Of a stretch of 19,855 nucleotides of DNA, positions 7,567 through 13,624 are shown in pieces. Both the position numbers and the translations under genes were made by a program. The stretch's first letter is position 1. Each line of letters begins with the position of its first letter. The notes beneath the pieces were generated by a model. That model was not told the DNA's origin. It was given only the letters and a program-made list of their open reading frames with translations, and ran no database searches. The stretch comes from Methanolinea sp. UBA473 (GTDB lineage: Archaea > Halobacteriota > Methanomicrobia > Methanomicrobiales > Methanospirillaceae), in the NCBI GenBank assembly GCA_002509495.1, contig DAEV01000066.1, positions 1 through 19,855 on the forward strand. Reading direction: 5' to 3'.

Positions 7567-7653
7567 GAGGATCCCACTCCCGCAGCGGTTCCCGCAGCCT
7601 CTTCCTAGGGCAGCAGACAGGATCGCACGGTGGCATCCCGCCGTCCGGCCCCC
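7567..7653 (-). repeat. Diverged dispersed repeat, copy 1
   Basis: The ends of this segment recur at 8558-8635. GAGGATCCCACTCCCGC (7567-7583) matches 16 of 17 bases of 8558-8574, and CATCCCGCCGTCCGGCCCCC (7634-7653) is identical to 8616-8635. The spacing between the blocks differs by about 9 bases and the middle is poorly conserved. Both copies lie in the same orientation, downstream of a PIN toxin gene. The nature of the element is unknown. I see no other gene in the gap 7539-7813. Confidence 0.6.
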
Positions 7654-7770
7654 TGCCACATCGCAGGAGTCTGGATCGCTCGAAAGAGAAATCGCCGTCT
7701 TCGATCCTACCCTTATGGGAGAGCATCCCGGGTGGGTTTACCGGGAAGGTCAATCCGGGAACTCCTGGGA

Positions 7771-7813
7771 TAAATTATTATAAAATGGTGAATACTATAC
7801 ACATTGGTGAAAT
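7771..7813 (+). promoter_or_regulatory. Promoter and ribosome site of the AbrB-PIN module
   Basis: ATTATTATAAAAT at 7774-7786 is a good archaeal TATA box about 30-35 bases before the ATG at 7814. This predicts transcription starting near 7803-7808. GGTGA at 7806-7810 could pair weakly with 16S rRNA but sits only 3 bases from the ATG, so the mRNA would be leaderless or nearly so. Confidence 0.55.
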
Positions 7814-8050
7814 ATGGCTAAAGTGGAGATGCGCCCGGTTGATTCCCAGGGGAGGATCATACTTCCAAAATCCTGGAGGGAGAGGAAAAAGACGAAGAAT
7901 GTGGTGATCATCGACGAGGATGACCGCCTTGAGATCCGGGCAGTGGATACCGATCTCTCCCGGTTCGTTGACGCCATTCCCGTGGATACCGAGGAGTACG
8001 AGGACTACCACGCGCTCCGGAGGGACTTGAGGAAGAATGCGGTTCGTTGA
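7814..8050 (+). CDS. AbrB/MazE-type swapped-hairpin antitoxin
   Basis: 78 residues. The N-terminal MRPVDSQGRIILPKSWRE is the AbrB/SpoVT swapped-hairpin DNA-binding motif (VDxxGRIxLPK), followed by VVIIDEDDRLEIRAV. The acidic C-terminal part (SRFVDAIPVDTEEYEDYHAL) is expected to bind and block the toxin. The last 14 bases overlap the start of the downstream PIN gene, as in known AbrB-VapC modules. It probably represses its own promoter, whose TATA box is close upstream. Confidence 0.9.
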   Translation: MAKVEMRPVDSQGRIILPKSWRERKKTKNVVIIDEDDRLEIRAVDTDLSRFVDAIPVDTEEYEDYHALRRDLRKNAVR

Positions 8051-8453
8051 TACCAACGTATTTGTCTACGCTGTGCTCGTTCCAAAAAAGGCCATATCTG
8101 GAGACTTGAAAAAGAAAAAGGAAGCAGCCAGGCAGATATTCCTTCGGATTAACGATGGGGAGAACGTCACCACCTCAACCGTGCACATGAGTGAGGTGGC
8201 GAACATCCTCGAAGACGTTGCGGGGATCAGGTTTGCGGTCGACTTCCTCTCTGCAGTCCTCTCCAAGCCCACAATTACGGTCGAGACGGTGAGCGCGGAG
8301 ATATACCACGAAAGCGTACATCGGGCATTGTATCACGGCATCAGCATTAATGATGCTTTGGCACTGATCCTCATGGAACGGCATCGAATCGGTGAGATCT
8401 ATACGTTCGATCAGCATTTCAGCAAGGTGGATACGAGGGTGATCCAGGAATAG
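8037..8453 (+). CDS. PIN-domain toxin, partner of the AbrB antitoxin
   Basis: 138 residues with an intact PIN active site: D5 in RFVDTNVFVY, E53 in HMSEVANIL, D106 in INDALALILM and D125 in YTFDQHFSKV. It belongs to the VapC-like RNase toxins. A lysine-rich stretch (KKKKEAARQIF, 25-35) lies in the first helical region. It overlaps the antitoxin gene by 14 bases, so the two are translated together. It differs from the two VapC proteins in this window and pairs with a different antitoxin class. Confidence 0.9.
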   Translation: MRFVDTNVFVYAVLVPKKAISGDLKKKKEAARQIFLRINDGENVTTSTVHMSEVANILEDVAGIRFAVDFLSAVLSKPTITVETVSAEIYHESVHRALYHGISINDALALILMERHRIGEIYTFDQHFSKVDTRVIQE

Positions 8454-8533
8454 CCACGGTAGTGTCGTGGCGGATGATTGTCCTCCCGGGAATTGGATTC
8501 CGGATGTCTGCAATGGAAAAAGTCCCACCAAGT

Positions 8534-8560
8534 CTTCCAGTGCGGCAACAGGATCACGAG
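8534..8560 (-). pseudogene. Short HepT-like coding scar
   Basis: On the minus strand this reads DPRDPVAALED, against TRDPVAALED at the start of the intact HepT. At base level 24 of 27 positions match 6077-6103. Similarity stops after ALED, and the frame continues as unrelated residues. It is either a relic of a HEPN gene or part of the repeat next to it, which begins at 8558. Confidence 0.5.
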
Positions 8561-8635
8561 GATCCCATTCCCGCTGAAGTGCTCCGCAAGCTCCCTCCGG
8601 GGATCAGCCGGGGGACATCCCGCCGTCCGGCCCCC
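8558..8635 (-). repeat. Diverged dispersed repeat, copy 2
   Basis: GAGGATCCCATTCCCGC (8558-8574) and CATCCCGCCGTCCGGCCCCC (8616-8635) match the two end blocks of copy 1 at 7567-7653. The inner part is diverged. On the minus strand both copies can be read as GGRTAGC followed by degenerate sequence, which hints at a decayed coding origin. Confidence 0.6.
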
Positions 8636-8752
8636 ACCACCCACCCGCTGGCAGTGATGGGAATCCTGCAATAGAGAATTCTGCGGGAACACGAGTTCCC
8701 GTATCAGTACGCTCGTCTCCCGGACTAATTTCCCGGGAGCGAACCTGCCCGA

Positions 8753-9205
8753 TCAGGGTTCCACACTCTTGAGGTAATCCTCAGGTGTGACGATCTCAAC
8801 CGGCGTCTTCCCCTGGTAATGCCGCGTGTTCCAGGTTACGAGTGCGGAGGCGTCGTTGGCTTCTGCGACCCAAAGAATCTTTGCATCGCCGTACCGGAGC
8901 CCTCGTTCCATGGTGTCCATGAGCTCGGCCGTGTAGTCCGCAAAAAAGAGCTCCGGGGAAGACGCGGGAAGCAGAGGGTACAGGAGCGTCATATCCGTGG
9001 CCGTGGCGTAGACCTGGATCATCTTCCTTGCGACATCCGGCTTTCCGGCGGAGGAGAGGATTCCTGCGAATTCGAGAAGGTTGTAGAGAGTGGTTCCCCT
9101 CCCGGTCGTTCGTGTCCTCTCCATGAACGCGGACGTGGATGCATGCCGGGGATCCGTGGCGAAGAAATGGTGGAGTGCCAGCACGTCCGTGTCCAGCACG
9201 ATCAT
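8753..9205 (-). CDS. PIN-domain toxin, partner of the RHH antitoxin
   Basis: 150 residues, a PIN-domain RNase. D5 in VLDTDVLAL, E45 in NLLEFAG and D107 in RYGDAKILWVAE form the acidic centre. At the fourth position the motif is TWNTRHY, with N126 in place of aspartate, as found in a VapC subgroup. The ATG overlaps the stop of the upstream antitoxin (ATGA), so the pair is coupled. It converges with the AbrB-associated PIN gene across a 299-base spacer. Confidence 0.9.
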   Translation of the reverse strand: MIVLDTDVLALHHFFATDPRHASTSAFMERTRTTGRGTTLYNLLEFAGILSSAGKPDVARKMIQVYATATDMTLLYPLLPASSPELFFADYTAELMDTMERGLRYGDAKILWVAEANDASALVTWNTRHYQGKTPVEIVTPEDYLKSVEP

Positions 9206-9516
9206 CGTCTCACCTCGGAGAGGATCTCGTCGATGGATTGATCCGGGTACGTCTCCGCGATGGCGGACGCCACCCCGGCCGGATCGGTCTCCCCTGCGAG
9301 GTCATCCACCGAGCCCCGCCCCCCCCTCCGGAGAAAACTGCGGATCAGGGCTCTCCGGAACCGGTCGCTCCTCTCGTACCCGAGCACGAGTCTCCTGACC
9401 GAATCGAGGATGGCCTCGCTGCGGCTGGAATAGAGGCCCTCCTCCGTCATCCGGTCAAGCTGCTGCACGAGGCGTGGAGGCATCCGGACCTGCACAAGCA
9501 TGCTTTTTGATGTCAT
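9202..9516 (-). CDS. Ribbon-helix-helix (CopG-like) antitoxin
   Basis: 104 residues. The N-terminal LVQVRMPPRLVQQLDRMTEEGLYSSRSEAIL pattern is a ribbon-helix-helix domain: a beta strand of alternating residues, then two helices with a turn at EEGLYSSRSE. The C-terminal part (DPAGVASAIAETYPDQSIDEIL) is presumed to bind the PIN toxin encoded next with an ATGA overlap. The 18-base near-palindrome just upstream of the ATG is a likely binding site. Confidence 0.88.
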   Translation of the reverse strand: MTSKSMLVQVRMPPRLVQQLDRMTEEGLYSSRSEAILDSVRRLVLGYERSDRFRRALIRSFLRRGGRGSVDDLAGETDPAGVASAIAETYPDQSIDEILSEVRR

Positions 9517-9549
9517 TGCATTGTATATACATACAATCCATAAAAAACC
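9517..9549 (-). promoter_or_regulatory. Promoter and near-palindromic operator of the RHH-PIN module
   Basis: On the minus strand ATTGTATGTATATACAAT (9520-9537) has 6-base arms ATTGTA and TACAAT and ends 3 bases before the ATG at 9516. A T6-A run, GGTTTTTTATGG (9538-9549), lies about 28 bases before the ATG and is a plausible TATA box. The palindrome would then cover the transcription start, as expected for an autorepressor site. Confidence 0.5.
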
Positions 9550-9643
9550 TATCTGGACGATTCATCCTCCCTGCGGGACACCGGGCCCAGGGCACCATCC
9601 CTGACAGGAAGGGGGCCCTCCAGGAGAAATGGGCAGCGGCAAC

Positions 9644-10540
9644 TCATCCGTACAGGGCGATCAGCACCGTCCCCGCGATCATCACCAGGCTCCCGGCGGC
9701 CCGGGAACGGAGGTTCCCCTCGTGCAGGAGACACCCTCCGAAGAGGACGGCAAAGAAGGTGGAGAGGCGCTTGACGGAGATGACGTAGGGGACGATCGAG
9801 AGGGTATAGGCCAGGTTGATGGAAATCGCTTCCAGGGCGAGGACGAGGCCGAGGGCCGGGAGGAGGATCATGACAGGCCGGTGAGCGGTGCTCGTCCCGG
9901 AGGAGCGCCAGGGGGGCATCTTCCACCCGATATACCCGATGCATGCGGCGGCGAGCATCAACAGCCCGAGGGAGAAAAAGACCACTGCGGAGGAGAAGAG
10001 CGGGTCTGATGTCTCCACCGCAATCTTGTCATAGTTGACCGAGATGCTGTACAGGAAGGCGACGACGAGCATCAGGCGGATCCCGGGATCCCCAAAAAGC
10101 CTGCCGAGCGGGGCGCAGAATCCGGAAGAACCCGCCCTTGCCGCAAGGAGAAAGGAACCCGCGGCGACCAGGAAGATCCCGAGGATGCCGGCAGGGTCGG
10201 GGATCTCGCCGAGGATGAGGGCCGAGGTTGCGATGAGGAAGACCGGGGTGAAGGAGAGCATCGGCATGCAGAGGGAGAGATCGGAGAGGGACAGCGCCCT
10301 GTAGAGGAGAAGGGTGGCGGCGAGGTTGATCCCCACGGTGACCGCTGCTGCCGGGAAGAACCCGGGCGATAGGGGGGGAAATCCTGCAAGGAACGAGAGG
10401 GAGAAGAGCGCCCCCGAAGCGACGAGGAAGCTGCTTCCTGCCAGGAAGCAGGGAGAAACCCTGGGCAGCACCGCCTTCACCCCGGTGCTGTAGGCCGCCT
10501 GGGCGATGGCACCGGTGAGGGCGAGGAGTGGCCAGGTCAT
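9644..10540 (-). CDS. EamA/DMT-family membrane transporter
   Basis: 298 residues, almost entirely hydrophobic, with about ten predicted membrane helices in two halves, as in the EamA (DUF6) drug/metabolite transporter superfamily. SFTPVFLIATSALILGEIPDPAGILGI is the conserved end of the first EamA repeat; SVKRLSTFFAVLFGGCLLHEGNLRSRAAGSLVMIAG is the equivalent in the second. The substrate is unknown. The gene sits among toxin-antitoxin modules but shows no link to them. The small upstream frame ending in an ATGA overlap is of doubtful reality. Confidence 0.88.
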   Translation of the reverse strand: MTWPLLALTGAIAQAAYSTGVKAVLPRVSPCFLAGSSFLVASGALFSLSFLAGFPPLSPGFFPAAAVTVGINLAATLLLYRALSLSDLSLCMPMLSFTPVFLIATSALILGEIPDPAGILGIFLVAAGSFLLAARAGSSGFCAPLGRLFGDPGIRLMLVVAFLYSISVNYDKIAVETSDPLFSSAVVFFSLGLLMLAAACIGYIGWKMPPWRSSGTSTAHRPVMILLPALGLVLALEAISINLAYTLSIVPYVISVKRLSTFFAVLFGGCLLHEGNLRSRAAGSLVMIAGTVLIALYG

Positions 10541-10737
10541 GTCCGTAATAGGTAGGGAATCTCAATCCCAGGGGAAAAAGGATTCGCGGATGAGCACCCC
10601 CGGGCGACTGTCAGCGTGCCCTCCGGAGTAAGGATCACCGGAACAGTCGGGTTAAAGAGGGGGATGGTTTCCCTTCCACATGCAAAAAGGATCAGGAGTA
10701 AGAGGCCCAAATGGCGGTTTCTTTCGTGAACAATCAC
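10537..10737 (-). CDS. Doubtful small frame with lipobox-like N-terminus
   Basis: 66 codons from a GTG. A hydrophobic stretch LGLLLLILFAC resembles a short signal peptide with a lipobox, and its stop overlaps the ATG of the DMT transporter (ATGA). Against it: the start is GTG without a clear ribosome site, there is no recognisable domain, and it begins 3 bases after the vapC stop. It fills the 199-base gap between vapC and the transporter, which otherwise shows nothing. Confidence 0.2.
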   Translation of the reverse strand: MIVHERNRHLGLLLLILFACGRETIPLFNPTVPVILTPEGTLTVARGCSSANPFSPGIEIPYLLRT

Positions 10738-10739
10738 CG

Positions 10740-11117
10740 TTAGTAGGATACTACCTCGAGGCCGGGAATCGAAGTGAAATGGGTGTCCCTGGATACGATC
10801 GCCTCATCGTAGCGGAGTGCAGTGGCGGCGATCAGCTCATCGAACGAAGAGATCCTGCCGCCTCTCTTCCGGAGACCGGAGGCGATCTCCGCATATACCC
10901 CGGCTGCTTCGGCATCGAACGCGAGGATTGGGAAATGTGCGAGATACACCCGTGCAGCCTCGATGACATCAGATCTTGTGCTGGTCCGTGCACCGAACAG
11001 GAACTCGGCGGCCGAGATCGAGGTCGTTTTCAGGAGAGGCGTCTCTTCTGCGAACCGGATCGCACCCGGGTCTTGCCGGATAAGGTCGATCAGGAAACAG
11101 GTATCTGCAACGCTCAC
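10740..11117 (-). CDS. vapC: VapC PIN-domain toxin
   Basis: 125 residues, starting with GTG at 11115-11117 that overlaps the vapB stop (GTGA). The PIN residues are D5 in ADTCFLIDL, E38 in SAAEFLFGA, D93 in SFDELIAATAL and D111 in VSRDTHF, all intact. It is a paralogue of the VapC at 7146-7538 with the same ends but a diverged middle. It is an Mg-dependent RNase toxin by family; the RNA target is unknown. Confidence 0.92.
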   Translation of the reverse strand: MSVADTCFLIDLIRQDPGAIRFAEETPLLKTTSISAAEFLFGARTSTRSDVIEAARVYLAHFPILAFDAEAAGVYAEIASGLRKRGGRISSFDELIAATALRYDEAIVSRDTHFTSIPGLEVVSY

Positions 11118-11347
11118 CAGGTCACCTTCCTTGGGCGGGCTTCGTCGAGTTCCTTCTTCGCCAGGATGACCGACGATACCATCTCATCCCGAATGTCGGT
11201 CGGCAGCGATCGGACAAAGTCAGTCACCCTTCCCCTCTCTCCCCGTGAAAGCCTGAGGATCACATCGGAAAAACTCTCCCCCTCCCGTTTCATCGATTTC
11301 AATGCCTGATATGCAGACTCCTTGATATTGATCGTCTTTGTGGCCAT
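11114..11347 (-). CDS. vapB: VapB-type antitoxin (archaeal VAPB_antitox/DUF217 family)
   Basis: 77 residues from the ATG at 11345-11347. MATKTINIKESAYQALKSMK and ESFSDVILRLS match the opening of the other VapB in this window. The C-terminal part (RSLPTDIRDEMVSSVILAKKELDEA) is the presumed toxin-binding arm. A longer frame from 11374 would place the operator inside the coding region, so I reject it. A perfect 16-base palindrome lies 5 bases upstream of the start. Confidence 0.9.
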   Translation of the reverse strand: MATKTINIKESAYQALKSMKREGESFSDVILRLSRGERGRVTDFVRSLPTDIRDEMVSSVILAKKELDEARPRKVTW

Positions 11348-11352
11348 ACCAT

Positions 11353-11368
11353 ACTGTGTATACACAGT
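11353..11368. promoter_or_regulatory. Perfect 16-base palindrome, probable VapBC operator
   Basis: ACTGTGTATACACAGT is identical to its own reverse complement. It ends 5 bases before the vapB ATG and overlaps an out-of-frame upstream ATG. Its position suits binding of the VapBC complex over the transcription start. Confidence 0.65.
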
Positions 11369-11434
11369 TTCCACTCATCAAACTATCTTCCTGGTGTTTC
11401 ACCGGTGCAGAACTCATGCGGTGATGGTCTTATC

Positions 11435-12097
11435 TCACCTGGCAGAAGAGGAAGGGTTCCCCAGCACCATCCCCGCCCTGTCCACTCCCGCCGCCCCGGA
11501 AAACATCACAAGCGCCGCGACCAGGTTCCCGCCCCGGCCGTCCCAACCCGTAAGGACGCAGCCCGACCCCGTGATCGCGCAGAAGAGGATCCACATCGCA
11601 AAAAAGGCCATGGCCAGGGAGAGGACAGGAGCTGCGGTCCCAACCCTCCGGCCCGCGAACACCAGGCCGATGGAGACCGAAGCGACCGCAAAGATCCACT
11701 CGGCCGGCTGGGTGAAATCGCGCAGCAGGTTCGAAAGGAGAGGTTCCGGGTCCGGGGGAGGGAACTGCCCGGAGAACGGCCAGAACCAGGCCGCGGGTTC
11801 CATCCACATGAGGTCCAGCACCTGGTGGGAGAGGACGCCCGCCGCGAGTGCGATCCCGAGGGGCGAACGGGTCCGCCAATACAGGAAGGCCCCCAGTGCA
11901 AGGAGAAGCACAGCGAAGGCGAGGCTGTGGGCAAAGGTACGCCCGTAACTGAGAAAGAGGAGTCCCAGGGGCTTGTCGATCAGGTCAGGGAGGACGGCCC
12001 CCAGGACTGCAAGGGGGATTACACGCAGATCGCCCCGCCATGAGAAGAGGGCGAGCCCGACGAGGATGCCTGCGAGCACGTGACAGAAGAGGAACAT
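11435..12097 (-). CDS. DUF457/YdjM-like membrane-bound metal-dependent hydrolase
   Basis: 220 residues from the ATG at 12095-12097; a longer frame uses a TTG at 12154 and would include the divergent promoter. It contains the spaced polar motifs of the DUF457/YdjM family within membrane helices: FCHVLAGILVG (H5), GAVLPDLIDKPLG, GRTFAHSLAF and GVLSHQVLDLMW. The conserved His and Asp residues are thought to bind a metal, and family members are annotated as inner-membrane metal-dependent hydrolases of unknown substrate. About six to seven hydrophobic segments are visible. It is divergent from the TPR protein gene and convergent with nothing. Confidence 0.8.
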   Translation of the reverse strand: MFLFCHVLAGILVGLALFSWRGDLRVIPLAVLGAVLPDLIDKPLGLLFLSYGRTFAHSLAFAVLLLALGAFLYWRTRSPLGIALAAGVLSHQVLDLMWMEPAAWFWPFSGQFPPPDPEPLLSNLLRDFTQPAEWIFAVASVSIGLVFAGRRVGTAAPVLSLAMAFFAMWILFCAITGSGCVLTGWDGRGGNLVAALVMFSGAAGVDRAGMVLGNPSSSAR

Positions 12098-12180
12098 CGT
12101 CAGGGATCGTTCGATCTCCGCACATACTAAACCCCCGGATGTAACGTATATCAACCCCCTCGTGCATTCCTGTACTATTG
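12098..12180. promoter_or_regulatory. Divergent promoter with a shared TATA element
   Basis: GTAACGTATATCAAC (about 12141-12155) can act as a TATA box on both strands. It is about 32 bases before the plus-strand ATG at 12181, implying a leader of only a few bases. In the other direction it is about 50 bases before the ATG at 12097. No Shine-Dalgarno is visible for either gene. Confidence 0.45.
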
Positions 12181-12963
12181 ATGCCTATGTCTGCCACTGT
12201 AAGGGTGAACACCCACCTCCTCCTGCTGCTCCTCGTCCTCGTCCCCCTTGCCTCTGCCGAGATGGTGATCGTTTCAGGGACCGCGAACCCGGGCGCCACT
12301 GCCGCGGCATGGAACGACCTCGGGAACAGCCTGTCCGAGCAGAAACGCTGGGACATGGCGATCGATGCGTTCGACCGTGCGATCGCGATCGATCCGGGAT
12401 ACGCGAGGGCGTACTTCGGCAAGGGAAAAGCGCTCGCGGGACTCGGGAGGCACGAGCTCGCGGTGGAGGCGTACGGGACCGCCCTCTCGCTCGACCCGTC
12501 CCTTGCACCGGTGATCGAGAGCTACCTGTCCGTGTCCGAATCGATCGCGTACCCGTCGATCCCGAGCGGATCCCTGATCAAGGGGTCGTGGCAGCCCGGG
12601 TACCAGTTCCTGGCCATCGATAACACCGGGGGCGGCAGCGATCTCGTGGTGGCCCTCGCCCCCCATGGCTCCACCGACGGGGCGACCGCCGCCGTGTACG
12701 TGGCGAAAGGGTACTACCACAAGTTCGAACAGATCGTGCCGCCGGGACCCTACGACGTGTACATCACCTTCGGGGAGCACTGGAACTCGAAGGAGAAGGC
12801 GTTTGCCCGGGTGGGAGGATACCTGAAATGGGAGCTGCCGCGGTACTTTTCCGGGCCGGAGAGATACGGGTACACCATGACGTTCATCTCCTGGCAGCCC
12901 GCCTCCGGGTGGTGGGACTACAGCCTGACTCCCATCCGGCAAGACGAGTTCCCGGCCCTGTAA
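12181..12963 (+). CDS. Secreted or membrane-tethered TPR protein with unknown C-terminal domain
   Basis: 260 residues from the ATG at 12181 (a second ATG lies at 12187). Residues 1-27 form a signal peptide with a leucine-rich core and a probable cut after ASA. Two TPR repeats follow: AAWNDLGNSLSEQKRWDMAI (about 41-74) and ARAYFGKGKALAGLGRHELA (about 75-108). The rest, from about residue 125, has PGYQFLAIDNTGGGSDLVVALAP, a GYYHKFEQIVPPGPYDVYITFGEHWNS-like segment and several aromatic residues. It looks like a beta-rich extracellular domain that I do not recognise. TPRs usually mediate protein contacts, so an envelope scaffold role is inferred. Confidence 0.8.
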   Translation: MPMSATVRVNTHLLLLLLVLVPLASAEMVIVSGTANPGATAAAWNDLGNSLSEQKRWDMAIDAFDRAIAIDPGYARAYFGKGKALAGLGRHELAVEAYGTALSLDPSLAPVIESYLSVSESIAYPSIPSGSLIKGSWQPGYQFLAIDNTGGGSDLVVALAPHGSTDGATAAVYVAKGYYHKFEQIVPPGPYDVYITFGEHWNSKEKAFARVGGYLKWELPRYFSGPERYGYTMTFISWQPASGWWDYSLTPIRQDEFPAL

Positions 12964-12969
12964 TATCCC

Positions 12970-12978
12970 TTTTTTTTT
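12970..12978 (+). terminator. T9 terminator after the TPR gene
   Basis: A run of nine T begins 7 bases after the stop codon, as expected for U-rich archaeal termination. Confidence 0.65.
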
Positions 12979-13040
12979 AGAAAAAAACGCCAGGGGTTGT
13001 TCCCAGGCCCGGAGTCATCCCCCGGAAAGAAACCGGTGGG

Positions 13041-13047
13041 AAAAAAA
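13041..13047 (-). terminator. T7 terminator after the SnoaL-like gene
   Basis: On the minus strand a T7 run begins 7 bases after the stop at 13054, and another T7 run follows at 12981-12987. Together with the T9 run they form a two-way terminator between convergent genes. Confidence 0.6.
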
Positions 13048-13053
13048 GGCGGG

Positions 13054-13482
13054 TTAACTCCCCTGGAACGACTGTCCCGGGGCCTGCGATCCGTTGGGCA
13101 TCGAGAAATGGACCTGCTCGAAGAGCCAGCGGGATCCGGTATTCCGGAGGACCATCGTGATCCGTCCCTTCATGCATACCTTCCGGCCCCCCGACACCAC
13201 GTCGAAGGCACAGTTCGCCGTCACCCACGCGGCAGGCATCGCCCCGTCCACGCGGATCGAGTCGAATGCGATGCGGATCGAGTCGGCCTGGGCAAAGTCC
13301 CGCATCAGCTGTGCCCGAAGGCTCGGGATTCCCGTAACCACCTCGTCGGGCCCGCTCCCGAATCCCGAAATAGCGCCGGAACACGACGAGAGGAATCCTT
13401 CGAGATCCCTGTTCGAGTACCACTCCGCGTACCGGTCCAGGATAGCCAGCACCTCTGCGTTGCGGGCGGAATCAAGTGTCAT
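13054..13482 (-). CDS. SnoaL-like/NTF2-fold protein
   Basis: 142 residues from the ATG at 13480-13482; 36 upstream codons of the open frame are discarded because they are unlike protein. The pattern ILDRYAEWYSNRDLEGFLSSC, an early helix pair, followed by strands IRIAFDSIRV, AAWVTANCAFDVV, KGRITMVLRNTGSRWLFEQVHFSMP fits a SnoaL_3/DUF4440-type cone-shaped NTF2 fold. Such proteins bind small ligands or act as isomerases, and many have no known activity. TTTTATTC (13502-13514 region, minus strand) lies about 26 bases before the ATG, which predicts a leaderless mRNA. No signal peptide is seen, so it is cytoplasmic. Confidence 0.78.
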   Translation of the reverse strand: MTLDSARNAEVLAILDRYAEWYSNRDLEGFLSSCSGAISGFGSGPDEVVTGIPSLRAQLMRDFAQADSIRIAFDSIRVDGAMPAAWVTANCAFDVVSGGRKVCMKGRITMVLRNTGSRWLFEQVHFSMPNGSQAPGQSFQGS

Positions 13483-13607
13483 ACAGTGAGGTGGGGGAGA
13501 AGAGAATAAAACCCTATGATTCTTTCCGGGACGTGCGTACATTAACTGCCTGTGGCCGCCCTGCGGCCGAACAGAAATGATGAAAACCACGAAGTGATGT
13601 TCGTTTG

Positions 13608-13613
13608 AAAAAA
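13608..13613 (-). terminator. T6 terminator after the PEGA gene
   Basis: On the minus strand the run CTTTTTTC begins 11 bases after the stop at 13625. Confidence 0.45.
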
Positions 13614-13624
13614 GTAGTATCCTG

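Larger units (their letters stand above)
8454..8752. other. Convergent spacer: repeat copy 2, HepT-like scar and hairpins
   Basis: These 299 bases lie between two convergent PIN genes and hold no intact gene. From left to right they contain a HepT-like fragment (8534-8560), repeat copy 2 (8558-8635) and two inverted repeats. The hairpins are CGGGAA/TTCCCG (8684-8689 and 8696-8701) and CTCCCGG/CCGGGAG (8717-8723 and 8733-8739). The second may help end the minus-strand transcript. Confidence 0.6.

Noticed and set aside
9575..9625. GC-rich stem-like segment between the RHH antitoxin and the DMT transporter
   Set aside because: The stem (CAGGG/CCCTG) is short with a weak outer match and no T run; chance is likely at this GC content.
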